DNA of 64,000 nt, taken from the NCBI RefSeq assembly GCF_017051705.1, contig NZ_JAFIDJ010000002.1, positions 578,384-642,383 of the forward strand, read 5' to 3'. The DNA is from Algoriphagus lutimaris (lineage in GTDB: Bacteria; Bacteroidota; Bacteroidia; Cytophagales; Cyclobacteriaceae). The translations under genes and the position numbers were made by a program. Of this stretch, positions 41,201 to 48,458 are shown piece by piece. Numbering within the stretch: position 1 is the first letter of the stretch; every line of letters begins with the position of its first letter. Under the pieces are notes generated by a model. It was not told where the DNA came from. It made no database searches and saw nothing but the letters and a program-made list of their open reading frames with translations.

Positions 41201-41866
41201 ATCGAGGAGGTATTTGAAGAATTAGAAAATCTGGAAGATTCGGATGGCAAAGAAGAAATCATTGCCATCCTGAATGATGTAAAAAGCAATCTTTTCAAAG
41301 TTCATGAACATGGTACCCGAGCAGATAGCATTGTCAAATCTATGCTACAACACAGCCGGGCTTCCGACGGTAAGCGGGAGGACAAAGCATTCAATGCATT
41401 GGTACAGGAGTTTGTGAACCTTTCCTTCCATGGAATGCGAGCAGGCAAAGCTCCTATCAATGTGGACATAGAATTCAAATTGGATCCTGAAGTAGGAGAA
41501 GTATCGCTAATCAGTGAAGATTTTTCGAGAGTAATTCTAAACCTATGCAATAATGGATTTGATGCTATGAGAGAAAAACTCAAAACCGTAGGAACGAATG
41601 ATTATCTACCCAAACTTACGGTGACCACTGGTCTACTGAAAGACAAAATCCATTTCTCCATTTCAGACAATGGTCCCGGAATCCCAAAAGAAATAAAGGA
41701 TAAAATTCTCCAGCCTTTTTTCACTACAAAAAAAGGAACCGAAGGCACTGGACTAGGACTCAGCATCACCCATGATATTATCAAAGCACATGGTGGAGAA
41801 TTACACTTAGAAACAAATGAACAAGTTGGAAGTGAGTTTATTATTCATCTACCCCTTAAAAAATGA
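38243..41866 (+). CDS. Large soluble histidine kinase: NTF2-like domain plus 4 GAF-like modules
   Basis: 1,207 residues from the ATG at 38243 (a TTG precedes it in frame at 38240). The start overlaps the upstream stop by 8 bp. Residues ~1-140 are NTF2/SnoaL-like, clearly related to the same region of the preceding kinase (VGFGTALDEK, then VLEYRENTWKVIHWHGS). Four modules follow with helices near 175, 363, 551 and 741; module 3 (LGHEADYFWHMKW, then GEIGFSLPGQVPNPP) is nearly the twin of module 3 in the 1,768-aa kinase. The core has His967 in AHEIKNPLNF, NLCNNGFDAM, DNGPGIP, LQPFFTTKK and GTGLGLSI, the same subtype as its upstream neighbour, so the pair probably arose by tandem duplication. The stop overlaps the first DUF6090 gene by ATGA. 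Confidence 0.85.
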   Translation: MDKNKKRQLEETYQKFMYAGLSGSEPKNLEEIIDPKIVGFGTALDEKIRGISEVKKLLENQKIQSEGLTISWTRNPVDQYTTADENTAIIVDEVKVSINSADQGVEIDMRISSVLEYRENTWKVIHWHGSKPEEVESEKDTWGVKIYKQRAEELQKLVDEKTADLQEKNRKLEIETALERIRAKTMAMEKSDELAPTASLLFQQLKDLGINTYSSGFTIWDEKQDQLISWMCNADGSMNPPFIMPIADNEWHEYQFESWKRGEHFLVKDLSGDELQSYFKYLQSFPMLSQAFQKSIDAGYPMPKRQIHHVANFASGNLLLITLEPLPEAHGLFRRFAKVFEQTYTRFLDLQKAEEQAKEARIEAALERVRSRTMGMQRAEELGEVALVLFDELKSLVDNLWTCGFVLCEKDRREDEWWLSLDNGLIKPFYISNEGDYAHENLYEGWEKGVPYRTVTLEGEKLKEHYDWLMKIPITKQIFQDMEASGIARPKWQRLHAAYFKTGYLVMITEVPCEEEQIFKRFAQAFDLTYTRFLDLTKAEAQAKEAKLELSLERIRAQVTAMRQSEELFDIVVTMRREFILLGHEADYFWHMKWTPESYEMSMTSEDGERIGMIISVPKFVHDEITRLAAWEKSDSPIIALDLNGQKAWDYIDKMNTYGKYEQADPHAPTKDDIMALGGLTFVIARTTHGEIGFSLPGQVPNPPSESIETLVRFAGVFDLAYRRFEDLLNAEKQNRKAKIELALERVRARAMAMQEPEELVEVANVMREEMGLLGVEELETSSIYINKNSQGDAECWYSLKDIREGKKTYVADHFNLNYKDTWVGQQMLSFYQSEQPDTSIVMKGTNRIEWINYCSEQSPAIQGYYGKTIPERTYHLTKFSNGAIGAATPGEISSESWDLLRRAALVFSLAYSRFKDLSQAKEDLKRLKKAKARAEKALKELKSTQQQLVQQEKLASLGQLTAGIAHEIKNPLNFVNNFSDLSRELIEEVFEELENLEDSDGKEEIIAILNDVKSNLFKVHEHGTRADSIVKSMLQHSRASDGKREDKAFNALVQEFVNLSFHGMRAGKAPINVDIEFKLDPEVGEVSLISEDFSRVILNLCNNGFDAMREKLKTVGTNDYLPKLTVTTGLLKDKIHFSISDNGPGIPKEIKDKILQPFFTTKKGTEGTGLGLSITHDIIKAHGGELHLETNEQVGSEFIIHLPLKK

Positions 41867-42621
41867 TCTCTTTCTTTCGAAAAATTCGCCAAAAACTCAT
41901 AAGCCACCTGCCTGCCGGCAAGGCAGGAAATCAGGTGACCCGATACTTCATCTATGCTTTGGGTGAGATATTTTTAGTGGTGATAGGAATCCTGATAGCG
42001 CTACAGGTCAATAACTGGAATCAGGAACGCTTAGAAAAGAGAAAATCCAAGGAATTCCACCAGCGTCTCAGCAATGATTTGGATCAGATCATTAGGTTCC
42101 TTGTAGGAATTGAGGAGTATTCCAGTTTAGTAGCTAACCAATTGGATGAGGCTGTGGAACTTTTAGAGTCCGGTAAATTCAACGATTCGAACAAGCAGAT
42201 ATTGGACTTTGCTTTTGGTAATTATTTTCGGCTTTCCCGCCACCTTCCCGAACTATCTGCCTATGAGGAAATGAAAAGCTCAGGGCAGTTGGGGTTGATA
42301 TATAATCTGGAGCTTCGAGAAGAGTTGAGCAAATACATCACCCAACAAAAACTGGTGAGCACCATCTACGAGGATCTAAACGAAAAGGTCAATCAAACTA
42401 CTTTCATGGATCCTTATTTAAAGTTTGAGGCTGGTGGAAGCGTAACCGAAAATGCTTTTAGCTATGATTTTTCAAAAATCCAACAAGATCGTGTCGTAAT
42501 TAACACCTTATCCAGATATGCTTTTCACTGGAAGTCCAAAAGTTCCTTTTCTAGAAGTCTTCAAAACCAAGCAACTCAGCTCCACGAATTGATTCAAAAA
42601 GAAATTGATACTTCCTTATGA
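41863..42621 (+). CDS. DUF6090 single-pass membrane protein, copy 1
   Basis: 252 residues. The N-terminus has the cassette shared by all ten copies: MISFFRKIRQKL, then ALGEIFLVVIGILIALQVNN-type membrane helix (residues ~32-55) and NWNQER, followed by a helical domain. A shared mid-protein motif, YEEMKSSGQLGLIYN, lies near residue 138. A seven-residue insert LPAGKAG splits the cassette before the membrane helix and is encoded by a palindromic repeat (41907-41927). DUF6090 has no known function; an inner-membrane protein with a short cytoplasmic N-terminus and a large domain outside is likely. Overlaps both neighbours by ATGA. Confidence 0.85.
   Translation: MISFFRKIRQKLISHLPAGKAGNQVTRYFIYALGEIFLVVIGILIALQVNNWNQERLEKRKSKEFHQRLSNDLDQIIRFLVGIEEYSSLVANQLDEAVELLESGKFNDSNKQILDFAFGNYFRLSRHLPELSAYEEMKSSGQLGLIYNLELREELSKYITQQKLVSTIYEDLNEKVNQTTFMDPYLKFEAGGSVTENAFSYDFSKIQQDRVVINTLSRYAFHWKSKSSFSRSLQNQATQLHELIQKEIDTSL
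41907..41927 (+). repeat. 21-bp palindromic repeat inserted in frame in a DUF6090 gene
   Basis: Starts CCTGCC, centre GCCGGC, ends GGCAGG. Comparison with the nine sibling genes shows that exactly seven codons (LPAGKAG) are extra, matching the 21-bp length. Flanking CACCTG and CAGGTG extend the symmetry. Confidence 0.8.
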
Positions 42622-43676
42622 TCTCTTTTTTCCGCAAAATCCGCCAAAAACTCTTCTCTCAGAATCGAATCACTCGATACCTCCTCTATGCCTTGGGGGA
42701 GATATTCTTGGTGGTAATTGGAATTTTGATTGCCCTTCAGGTGAATAACTGGAATGAGGAGAGAAACAATTTTAAAAAAACAGAGCAATTGTTAATCGAA
42801 ATACAGAAAGATCTGTCAAATGACTATTCTGAAATAGGCTACTCTTCAGATTTTTATCAATTGAAAGATTCGCTAGCTCTTTTATTTTTAAGTGATACGG
42901 TTTTCGATTTAAACCCGAACCATTTTACAAATAGATCTATTCAGAAAATAGGTAAAGGTTCATTCCCGGTCACTATTAGCAACCAGTCTTTTCGAAATCT
43001 AGATGATAATAGAGAGATCATTCCCGAGCAATTCAAAGAAATCGTAAGAAGTTTGGGCTTATTTTATACCGAAAGAATCTCACAATTTGAATCAGTCTCG
43101 GGTAATCTATTGACAATAGAAAAAAATTTAGATCAATATTTAGCTCAACAGCCTGGTTACATTGCCATGCAAAGAGATTCAATTACTCAAGAAAATCTAG
43201 AGTTTTATCTTCAAGATCCAATCTTCAAAAATTTTGTATTTAAATACCACCAAGCTATTGAAGAATACCAAGTGATCGGCTCTATCCTGCAAAACAAAGT
43301 AATAGCCATAAATCAAATTATTAACGAGATCCTTGTTTTCGAGAAAAACCAGTCCTTAGACCCTTTGCTTCAAATTACTTACACAAAAAAGGAATTAGAA
43401 GAGTACACTGGAAGCTATATTTCTAATTCGGGCTCCGATACCATCTATATCTTTGATTACCACGGTCTCTTAGCAGGAAGAAGCTCAGAGAATCGCGAGA
43501 TCTACGAAGAATTTTTTGTGTTAGAAAAAATTGGAGAAGATTCCGTAAGGAGTATCGGATTTGAGCAAGACCTAGCATATTTCATTAGAAATGAAGAGAG
43601 AGAAGTTGAGGCAATCAAAAATTATTGGTCAAATAGGGAAAGCTTTATTATTTCGAAAAAATTGAAAAACAAATGA
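42618..43676 (+). CDS. DUF6090 membrane protein, copy 2 (long form)
   Basis: 352 residues. The shared cassette (MISFFRKIRQKL, ALGEIFLVVIGILIAL, NNWNEER) is followed by a helical domain and then ~100 extra C-terminal residues that look beta-rich (YTGSYISNSGSDTIYIF, then SVRSIGFEQDLAYFIR). Only the copy at 44476 has a similar length. The mid-protein motif is SFRNLDDNREIIPEQF instead of the YEEMKSSG type. 104 bp of its cassette (42639-42742) are identical to 48480-48583. Overlaps both neighbours by ATGA. Confidence 0.82.
   Translation: MISFFRKIRQKLFSQNRITRYLLYALGEIFLVVIGILIALQVNNWNEERNNFKKTEQLLIEIQKDLSNDYSEIGYSSDFYQLKDSLALLFLSDTVFDLNPNHFTNRSIQKIGKGSFPVTISNQSFRNLDDNREIIPEQFKEIVRSLGLFYTERISQFESVSGNLLTIEKNLDQYLAQQPGYIAMQRDSITQENLEFYLQDPIFKNFVFKYHQAIEEYQVIGSILQNKVIAINQIINEILVFEKNQSLDPLLQITYTKKELEEYTGSYISNSGSDTIYIFDYHGLLAGRSSENREIYEEFFVLEKIGEDSVRSIGFEQDLAYFIRNEEREVEAIKNYWSNRESFIISKKLKNK
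42639..42742 (+). repeat. 104-bp perfect repeat of the DUF6090 cassette (other copy 48480-48583)
   Basis: Bases 42639-42742 and 48480-48583 are identical. Sequence on both sides, including the remainder of the two proteins, is diverged. The block encodes the cytoplasmic end and membrane helix of the DUF6090 proteins. Confidence 0.85.
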
Positions 43677-44464
43677 TCTCTTTCTTTCGCAAAATCCGTC
43701 AAAAACTCCTACAGCAAAATAGAGTCACTCGATATCTGGTCTATGCCCTTGGTGAGATATTCTTGGTAGTAGTTGGAATTTTGATTGCTCTTCAGGTCAA
43801 TAACTGGAATGAGGAGAGGAAAGATAGAAAAAGAGAAATCGATTACCTCTATAGGATTCTTTCGGAAATTGAAAGGGATAGTGCCAGCCTACACTCATCT
43901 ATTAATCTAACTTCAAATAAGGTTGAACAGGGTAAAAGACTTTTATCTTTAAATAAGTTAGATTCAAATTTAACTGATAGTGCCCAGTTTATTTGGGACA
44001 TCTTTTTGATAGGAAGAGGGGGTAGTTATTCTCCCTATATTCCTGCTTACCAAGAATTAGTTTCAACGGGTGATGAGGTAAATGTTATTCATAACAAAGC
44101 AATCATTGAACTATTAGAAAAGTATCTAAATCGTACAAATGGCTTGGAATCCTTTGTGTACAGGGAAGGAGAACAACGAAGAACCGAGTACAACCAATTT
44201 ATCCAGCGATACTTCTCCGCTTTAATCATGGATTCAATATGGGATTTAGGAAGGAAGGGGATTTCTGAAGAAGATATAGACCACTTTAAATCATTGGGAA
44301 TAGACATTGAAGGATTTAGGAATGATGCCAATGCAGGTTATCAGATTCGAAGTATGACTGCCCTTAATATGGAATTATCAAGACTATATCGGCAAAATAT
44401 GGAAAGCTATTCGGAGCCATTATTAGAGCAACTCAGAGATGAAATCAACTCGCTAGTAAAATAA
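43673..44464 (+). CDS. DUF6090 membrane protein, copy 3
   Basis: 263 residues with the shared cassette (MISFFRKIRQKLLQQNRVTRY, then ALGEIFLVVVGILIAL and NNWNEERK), one membrane helix near residues 25-47 and a helical C-terminal domain. The mid-protein motif is YQELVSTGDEVNVIHN near residue 128. Its start overlaps the previous stop by ATGA; the next gene begins 11 bp downstream. Function unknown. Confidence 0.83.
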   Translation: MISFFRKIRQKLLQQNRVTRYLVYALGEIFLVVVGILIALQVNNWNEERKDRKREIDYLYRILSEIERDSASLHSSINLTSNKVEQGKRLLSLNKLDSNLTDSAQFIWDIFLIGRGGSYSPYIPAYQELVSTGDEVNVIHNKAIIELLEKYLNRTNGLESFVYREGEQRRTEYNQFIQRYFSALIMDSIWDLGRKGISEEDIDHFKSLGIDIEGFRNDANAGYQIRSMTALNMELSRLYRQNMESYSEPLLEQLRDEINSLVK

Positions 44465-44475
44465 CTTGACAAGCT

Positions 44476-45534
44476 ATGATCTCCTTTTTTCGCAAAATCC
44501 GTCAGAATCTACTAAAACAAAATCGGGTGACCCGCTACTTGGTCTATGCTATAGGAGAAATCTTCTTAGTGGTTATCGGAATACTAATTGCCCTGCAAGT
44601 GAATAATTGGAATGAGGAGAGAAAAAATAAAAAGGAAGTCCGAGTAATTTTGAAAGAAATTCAACAAGACTTAATAAATGATTTAGACGAGTTTGAACTA
44701 GGGCTGAAATGGGCAGTAAATAGAGACACTCTTTGTCTTAAAACTCTTCGAGGAGAGCTTACAGTTGAGGATTACAGAAATCCAAAGCAAAGGTCCTTAT
44801 GGTATTTAGGCACCGAAGGCTACTTAATAAAGCTTAGTGATCGCTCTTTCCAAGTATTGGAGCAGGAAAAAGAAAAACTCCCCGATGAAAACCGAGAGCT
44901 TTTTGTTACCCTCAATTCACTCTATGTCGAAGATGAACACTACCTAGAGCAAGTATCAAAAGATTTGAATCTCACAACAACATCCTATTTTACATACCTA
45001 CATGATTCTAAACCCTGGATAGTAGATTTGAGTCAAGATAAGCCAAACGAACTTGCCTTTGATTACTTTCTGAATGACCCACTTCATAAACAGAAAATTG
45101 CACTTTATCATACTCACCTCCAAAACTATACAGCATATATACTTCGGATAAGAGACAAATCAGTGTTGAACTACATGATTATTCGAAATCTTTTGGGCGA
45201 CAGAAATGAACTTCCTCCTCAAATCAAAAAATTTATCCCCAATGATTCTAAACCTAGTCAAAACTATAAAGCCCGAGTTCGTGTAGTTACCGCAGATGGT
45301 GATTCCATTCAGTTTAGAATTTTTTCGAAATACGATTTGACCTTCTGGGAAAATTTGGATGTAGGAGGATTCCATTGGCGAAGTACCCTCTTGAATGAAA
45401 TCTCCCCAGACTCCTTGCAATGGGCTTTTGACCCTAGATTCACCATGAAAATTCAGCGTGATCAGTCGGGAATAATTACTGGTTTGCAAACCTATGACCT
45501 TGGAAAGCCAGATTATCAATTCAAAGCTTACTAG
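44476..45534 (+). CDS. DUF6090 membrane protein, copy 4 (long form)
   Basis: 352 residues, same length as copy 2. Cassette MISFFRKIRQNLLKQNRVTRY, membrane helix AIGEIFLVVIGILIAL, NNWNEERKN. Mid-motif SFQVLEQEKEKLPDEN matches that of copy 2, so the two form a subclass. The extra C-terminal part (VRVVTADGDSIQFRIFSKYD, then FDPRFTMKIQ) appears beta-stranded but is not obviously similar in sequence to that of copy 2. Three bases separate it from copy 5. Confidence 0.82.
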   Translation: MISFFRKIRQNLLKQNRVTRYLVYAIGEIFLVVIGILIALQVNNWNEERKNKKEVRVILKEIQQDLINDLDEFELGLKWAVNRDTLCLKTLRGELTVEDYRNPKQRSLWYLGTEGYLIKLSDRSFQVLEQEKEKLPDENRELFVTLNSLYVEDEHYLEQVSKDLNLTTTSYFTYLHDSKPWIVDLSQDKPNELAFDYFLNDPLHKQKIALYHTHLQNYTAYILRIRDKSVLNYMIIRNLLGDRNELPPQIKKFIPNDSKPSQNYKARVRVVTADGDSIQFRIFSKYDLTFWENLDVGGFHWRSTLLNEISPDSLQWAFDPRFTMKIQRDQSGIITGLQTYDLGKPDYQFKAY

Positions 45535-45537
45535 TCT

Positions 45538-46260
45538 ATGATCTCTTTCTTTCGCAAAATCCGTCAAAAACTCCTTCAACAAAATCGAATCACTCGATAC
45601 CTCCTCTATGCCATCGGTGAGATATTCTTGGTAGTAGTTGGAATTTTGATTGCTCTTCAGGTCAATAACTGGAATGAGGAAAGGAAATCAAATAATGTAT
45701 CCTCCCAAACTATTCAAAAATTGCAAGCAGAATTATCAGAGGTAAAAGCGGAAATTGAAAAAGCTATTGAGGTAAATGAAATGATTCTTTCCTGGGCTGA
45801 TACTTACCTACAATCTCCTTCTTACGTGGATTCACTAAAAGCTGAATACACACGTATTCTTCTAATGACCAGTTATGTATCGCTAAGAGTAGATTTGCCG
45901 GTATTAAATCAAGAATTAAGTTCAGACCAATTAATAAAAGAGGAGCCCGATCTCACAAATAAACTCAGATCCATAAAACTTGGGTATGAAGAAGCTAGCT
46001 CAATTCGTGATATATCTAGATCCCTATGGAATGAAAATGTTATCGGGTACTATTTCGATAATCAACTCTTAGTGTTATACAATGCTTTCCTAAGAGGTCA
46101 AGATTATAATAAAGATGAGGTCATTTCTCTGCTTTACGATGAAGAATTCAAAAATGTAGTAGCCTTGACCACTTTGTCGAATGCTCAATTAACCAGAAAA
46201 CTTAAAGAGCTTTTAGTCCATATTGATGAAACCCTTCAATTAATTGATCAGGGTTTGTAA
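45538..46260 (+). CDS. DUF6090 membrane protein, copy 5
   Basis: 240 residues with the shared cassette (MISFFRKIRQKLLQQNRITRY, AIGEIFLVVVGILIAL, NNWNEERK) and a helical C-terminal domain with the looser mid-motif LNQELSSDQLIKEEPD. About 65 bp around the membrane helix are nearly identical to copy 3. It ends the first block of five; a 67-bp gap without obvious signals precedes the 7TM kinase. Confidence 0.82.
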   Translation: MISFFRKIRQKLLQQNRITRYLLYAIGEIFLVVVGILIALQVNNWNEERKSNNVSSQTIQKLQAELSEVKAEIEKAIEVNEMILSWADTYLQSPSYVDSLKAEYTRILLMTSYVSLRVDLPVLNQELSSDQLIKEEPDLTNKLRSIKLGYEEASSIRDISRSLWNENVIGYYFDNQLLVLYNAFLRGQDYNKDEVISLLYDEEFKNVVALTTLSNAQLTRKLKELLVHIDETLQLIDQGL

Positions 46261-46327
46261 TGCTGCGAATATGTAGTCAAATCAGAAAAAACTCATTTGA
46301 AGATTAACTTATTGAAATTCAAGTTTT

Positions 46328-48454
46328 ATGATCGCATTATTGATAGGTATTCTAACCCTTTTACAGCCCCAACCGATTCTGATTGATACAGCTAGCAGCG
46401 TACCGGTACTTCACGATTCGCTAACGGTTCAGGACGGAGAGGTTCTTTCTCTGTCCGCCCTGGACGGATGGGAGTTTACTACAGATAATATTGAAGATTC
46501 GATGGTATCCGTACGATGGGTGAGGCTTGAGCAACCGGTATCCAATCAAGATGCTTTTCCCGATTCACTCTGGAATGGCTTTGGATATTTCCGTCTGAAA
46601 TTCAAGGTGGATTCAACGTTCAGTCACAAAGAAGCCTTTCTTCGATTTTCATCTTCTGAAAACACATCCGCAGAAATTTATTTAAATGACAAGTCGGTAC
46701 TAAAGATTGGAAATCCTTCAAGAGATAGGGAGAGCGAAGAAATTGTAGCACGATATGCTGGAATAGGACAGCCCGTTAATTTAATTCCCGGCGCTTCGTA
46801 TGTTCTAGTGGTAAAGAAGTCTTATCACCGCCATTCACTTTATAGGACATTGACTTTTCGAAGGTTTAGTAAGCCCTATTCCTTTTCACTCACTTTGGCA
46901 AGTCCGGATTATGTTCAAACCTATACTGACATTCAAAAAGTATCTATTTTGATAAATGGTATTTCGCTTTCAGTAATTTTTCTATTGTCTGTTCTTTATC
47001 TGATCCTTTACATAAAAGTAAAAGATCAGAAAGAAAATTTATGGCTGGTTCTTCTAATGGTGTCGATTGGTGGACTCGCTTTAAACTGGTTTCTCTATCA
47101 ATTTACTATTCATTCGTTTTGGGTGGGTCTTGGTTTAGATATCGTTTTCCAAGTAGTGCTGGGCTCACTGGCATTTACCCTTGTGCCTTTGGTAACGCAT
47201 AAATTATTAAAGGTTCAAGCTCATGTCTTTTGGAAAGCTTATGTCATTGTAGGAACCGTGTTACTTTATTTTGCTCCTGACAATAATGATTTTTATTTTT
47301 TCTTAATAGTATTTACATCACTGGCAGGCGGATTGAGCGCTATCTATAAGGCCTATATACAAGGAGTGAGCGATACGATCATCCCTGCTGTATCTATCCT
47401 GGGAGTACCTGTAGTTCTCATCTTGGCTTTTATTTTTGATTATTTTGGGTTTTTAGGGATGTATTTTGTTCCTGTATTAACACTATTACTTTATAACACA
47501 TTGCCGATTGGACTCTCCATATATCAGGGTAAAAAATTTCTAAGGCTCAATACAGAGATGGAGGATTTGGTAACAGAACGAACCAACCAACTCGAAATAG
47601 CAAACAAAAAGCTAGAAGAATCTCTTAGTGATTTAAAATCCACCCAAGCCCAACTGATCCAATCTGAAAAAATGGCGAGCCTCGGTGAGTTAACAGCCGG
47701 AATTGCCCATGAGATCCAAAACCCACTGAATTTTGTAAATAACTTTTCAGAGGTTTCCGAGGAGCTAGTCGATGAAATGAATGAGGAATTGGAGAAAGGA
47801 GACATTGAGGAGGCCAAGTTTATCGGTAAAGATCTTAAAGAAAACCTCTCCAAGATTAACCATCATGGGAAGCGCGCGGATGCCATAGTGAAGGGCATGC
47901 TTGAGCATAGCCGAACCAATAAAGGCGAAAAAGCTCCTACAGATTTAAATGCACTTGCTGATGAATTTGTACGACTCTCTTACCATGGCCTTCGAGCAAA
48001 AGACAAAGAATTCAATGCTGTCCCGATAGATATCGGGATCAAATTGGAACTTGACCCAGACTTACCAAAAGTGAATGTGGTAGCTTCAGATATTGGCCGA
48101 GTGATTTTGAATCTGGTCAATAATGCCTTTTACGCCTGTGCTGAGCGAAGTCGAATTACTGTAAATGAAAAAGCAAAATCTGACCCCCAGGATTACAAAC
48201 CCGAAGTCATTGTCAATTCAAAGCAGACCGAAAAAGGAATAGAGATCTCCATCCAAGACAATGGATCAGGCATCCCAGATTCAATTATAGAAAAGATTTT
48301 TCAACCCTTCTTCACTACTAAACCTACAGGGTCTGGAACGGGATTAGGTTTATCCTTATCTTATGATATTGTAAAGGCCCATGGAGGAGAATTGAGGGTC
48401 TGGAGCGAGGAAGGAAAGGGAACAAAATTTACCCTGCATATACCAATTTCATGA
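46328..48454 (+). CDS. Seven-TM (7TMR-DISM-like) histidine kinase
   Basis: 708 residues. An N-terminal signal segment is followed by a periplasmic jelly-roll-like domain (~30-195; FGYFRLKFKVDSTF, AEIYLNDKSVLKIG), then seven membrane helices (~205-400), a coiled coil (~405-440) and the kinase core with His461 ([10 protein letters not shown]), [26 protein letters not shown] and GTGLGLSL. The sensor plan is that of 7TMR-DISM proteins, like the cyclase at 4975 but with a kinase output. Two dispersed repeat elements are inserted in frame in the core (48021-48038 and 48137-48155). It lies between two blocks of five DUF6090 genes, which makes those proteins candidate partners (inference). No receiver domain. 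Confidence 0.87.
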   Translation: MIALLIGILTLLQPQPILIDTASSVPVLHDSLTVQDGEVLSLSALDGWEFTTDNIEDSMVSVRWVRLEQPVSNQDAFPDSLWNGFGYFRLKFKVDSTFSHKEAFLRFSSSENTSAEIYLNDKSVLKIGNPSRDRESEEIVARYAGIGQPVNLIPGASYVLVVKKSYHRHSLYRTLTFRRFSKPYSFSLTLASPDYVQTYTDIQKVSILINGISLSVIFLLSVLYLILYIKVKDQKENLWLVLLMVSIGGLALNWFLYQFTIHSFWVGLGLDIVFQVVLGSLAFTLVPLVTHKLLKVQAHVFWKAYVIVGTVLLYFAPDNNDFYFFLIVFTSLAGGLSAIYKAYIQGVSDTIIPAVSILGVPVVLILAFIFDYFGFLGMYFVPVLTLLLYNTLPIGLSIYQGKKFLRLNTEMEDLVTERTNQLEIANKKLEESLSDLKSTQAQLIQSEKMASLGELTAGIAHEIQNPLNFVNNFSEVSEELVDEMNEELEKGDIEEAKFIGKDLKENLSKINHHGKRADAIVKGMLEHSRTNKGEKAPTDLNALADEFVRLSYHGLRAKDKEFNAVPIDIGIKLELDPDLPKVNVVASDIGRVILNLVNNAFYACAERSRITVNEKAKSDPQDYKPEVIVNSKQTEKGIEISIQDNGSGIPDSIIEKIFQPFFTTKPTGSGTGLGLSLSYDIVKAHGGELRVWSEEGKGTKFTLHIPIS
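48021..48038 (+). repeat. Palindromic repeat TCCCGATAGATATCGGGA inserted in kinase core
   Basis: Perfect 8-bp arms around GA. The sibling sequence FNADFKLELDP becomes FNAVPIDIGIKLELDP, a net gain of five residues. Palindromes of this TCCCGATA...TATCGGGA form are, from general knowledge, widely dispersed in Bacteroidota genomes. Confidence 0.8.
48137..48155 (+). repeat. TGTGCTGAGCGAAGTCGAA repeat inserted next to the N-box
   Basis: Siblings read FYAVNEKAK; here FYA is followed by CAERSRIT before VNEKAK, a 24-bp in-frame gain. The core resembles a repeat I know to be common in Bacteroidota. A degraded copy sits at the same protein position at 58670-58688. Confidence 0.75.
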
Positions 48455-48458
48455 GAAT

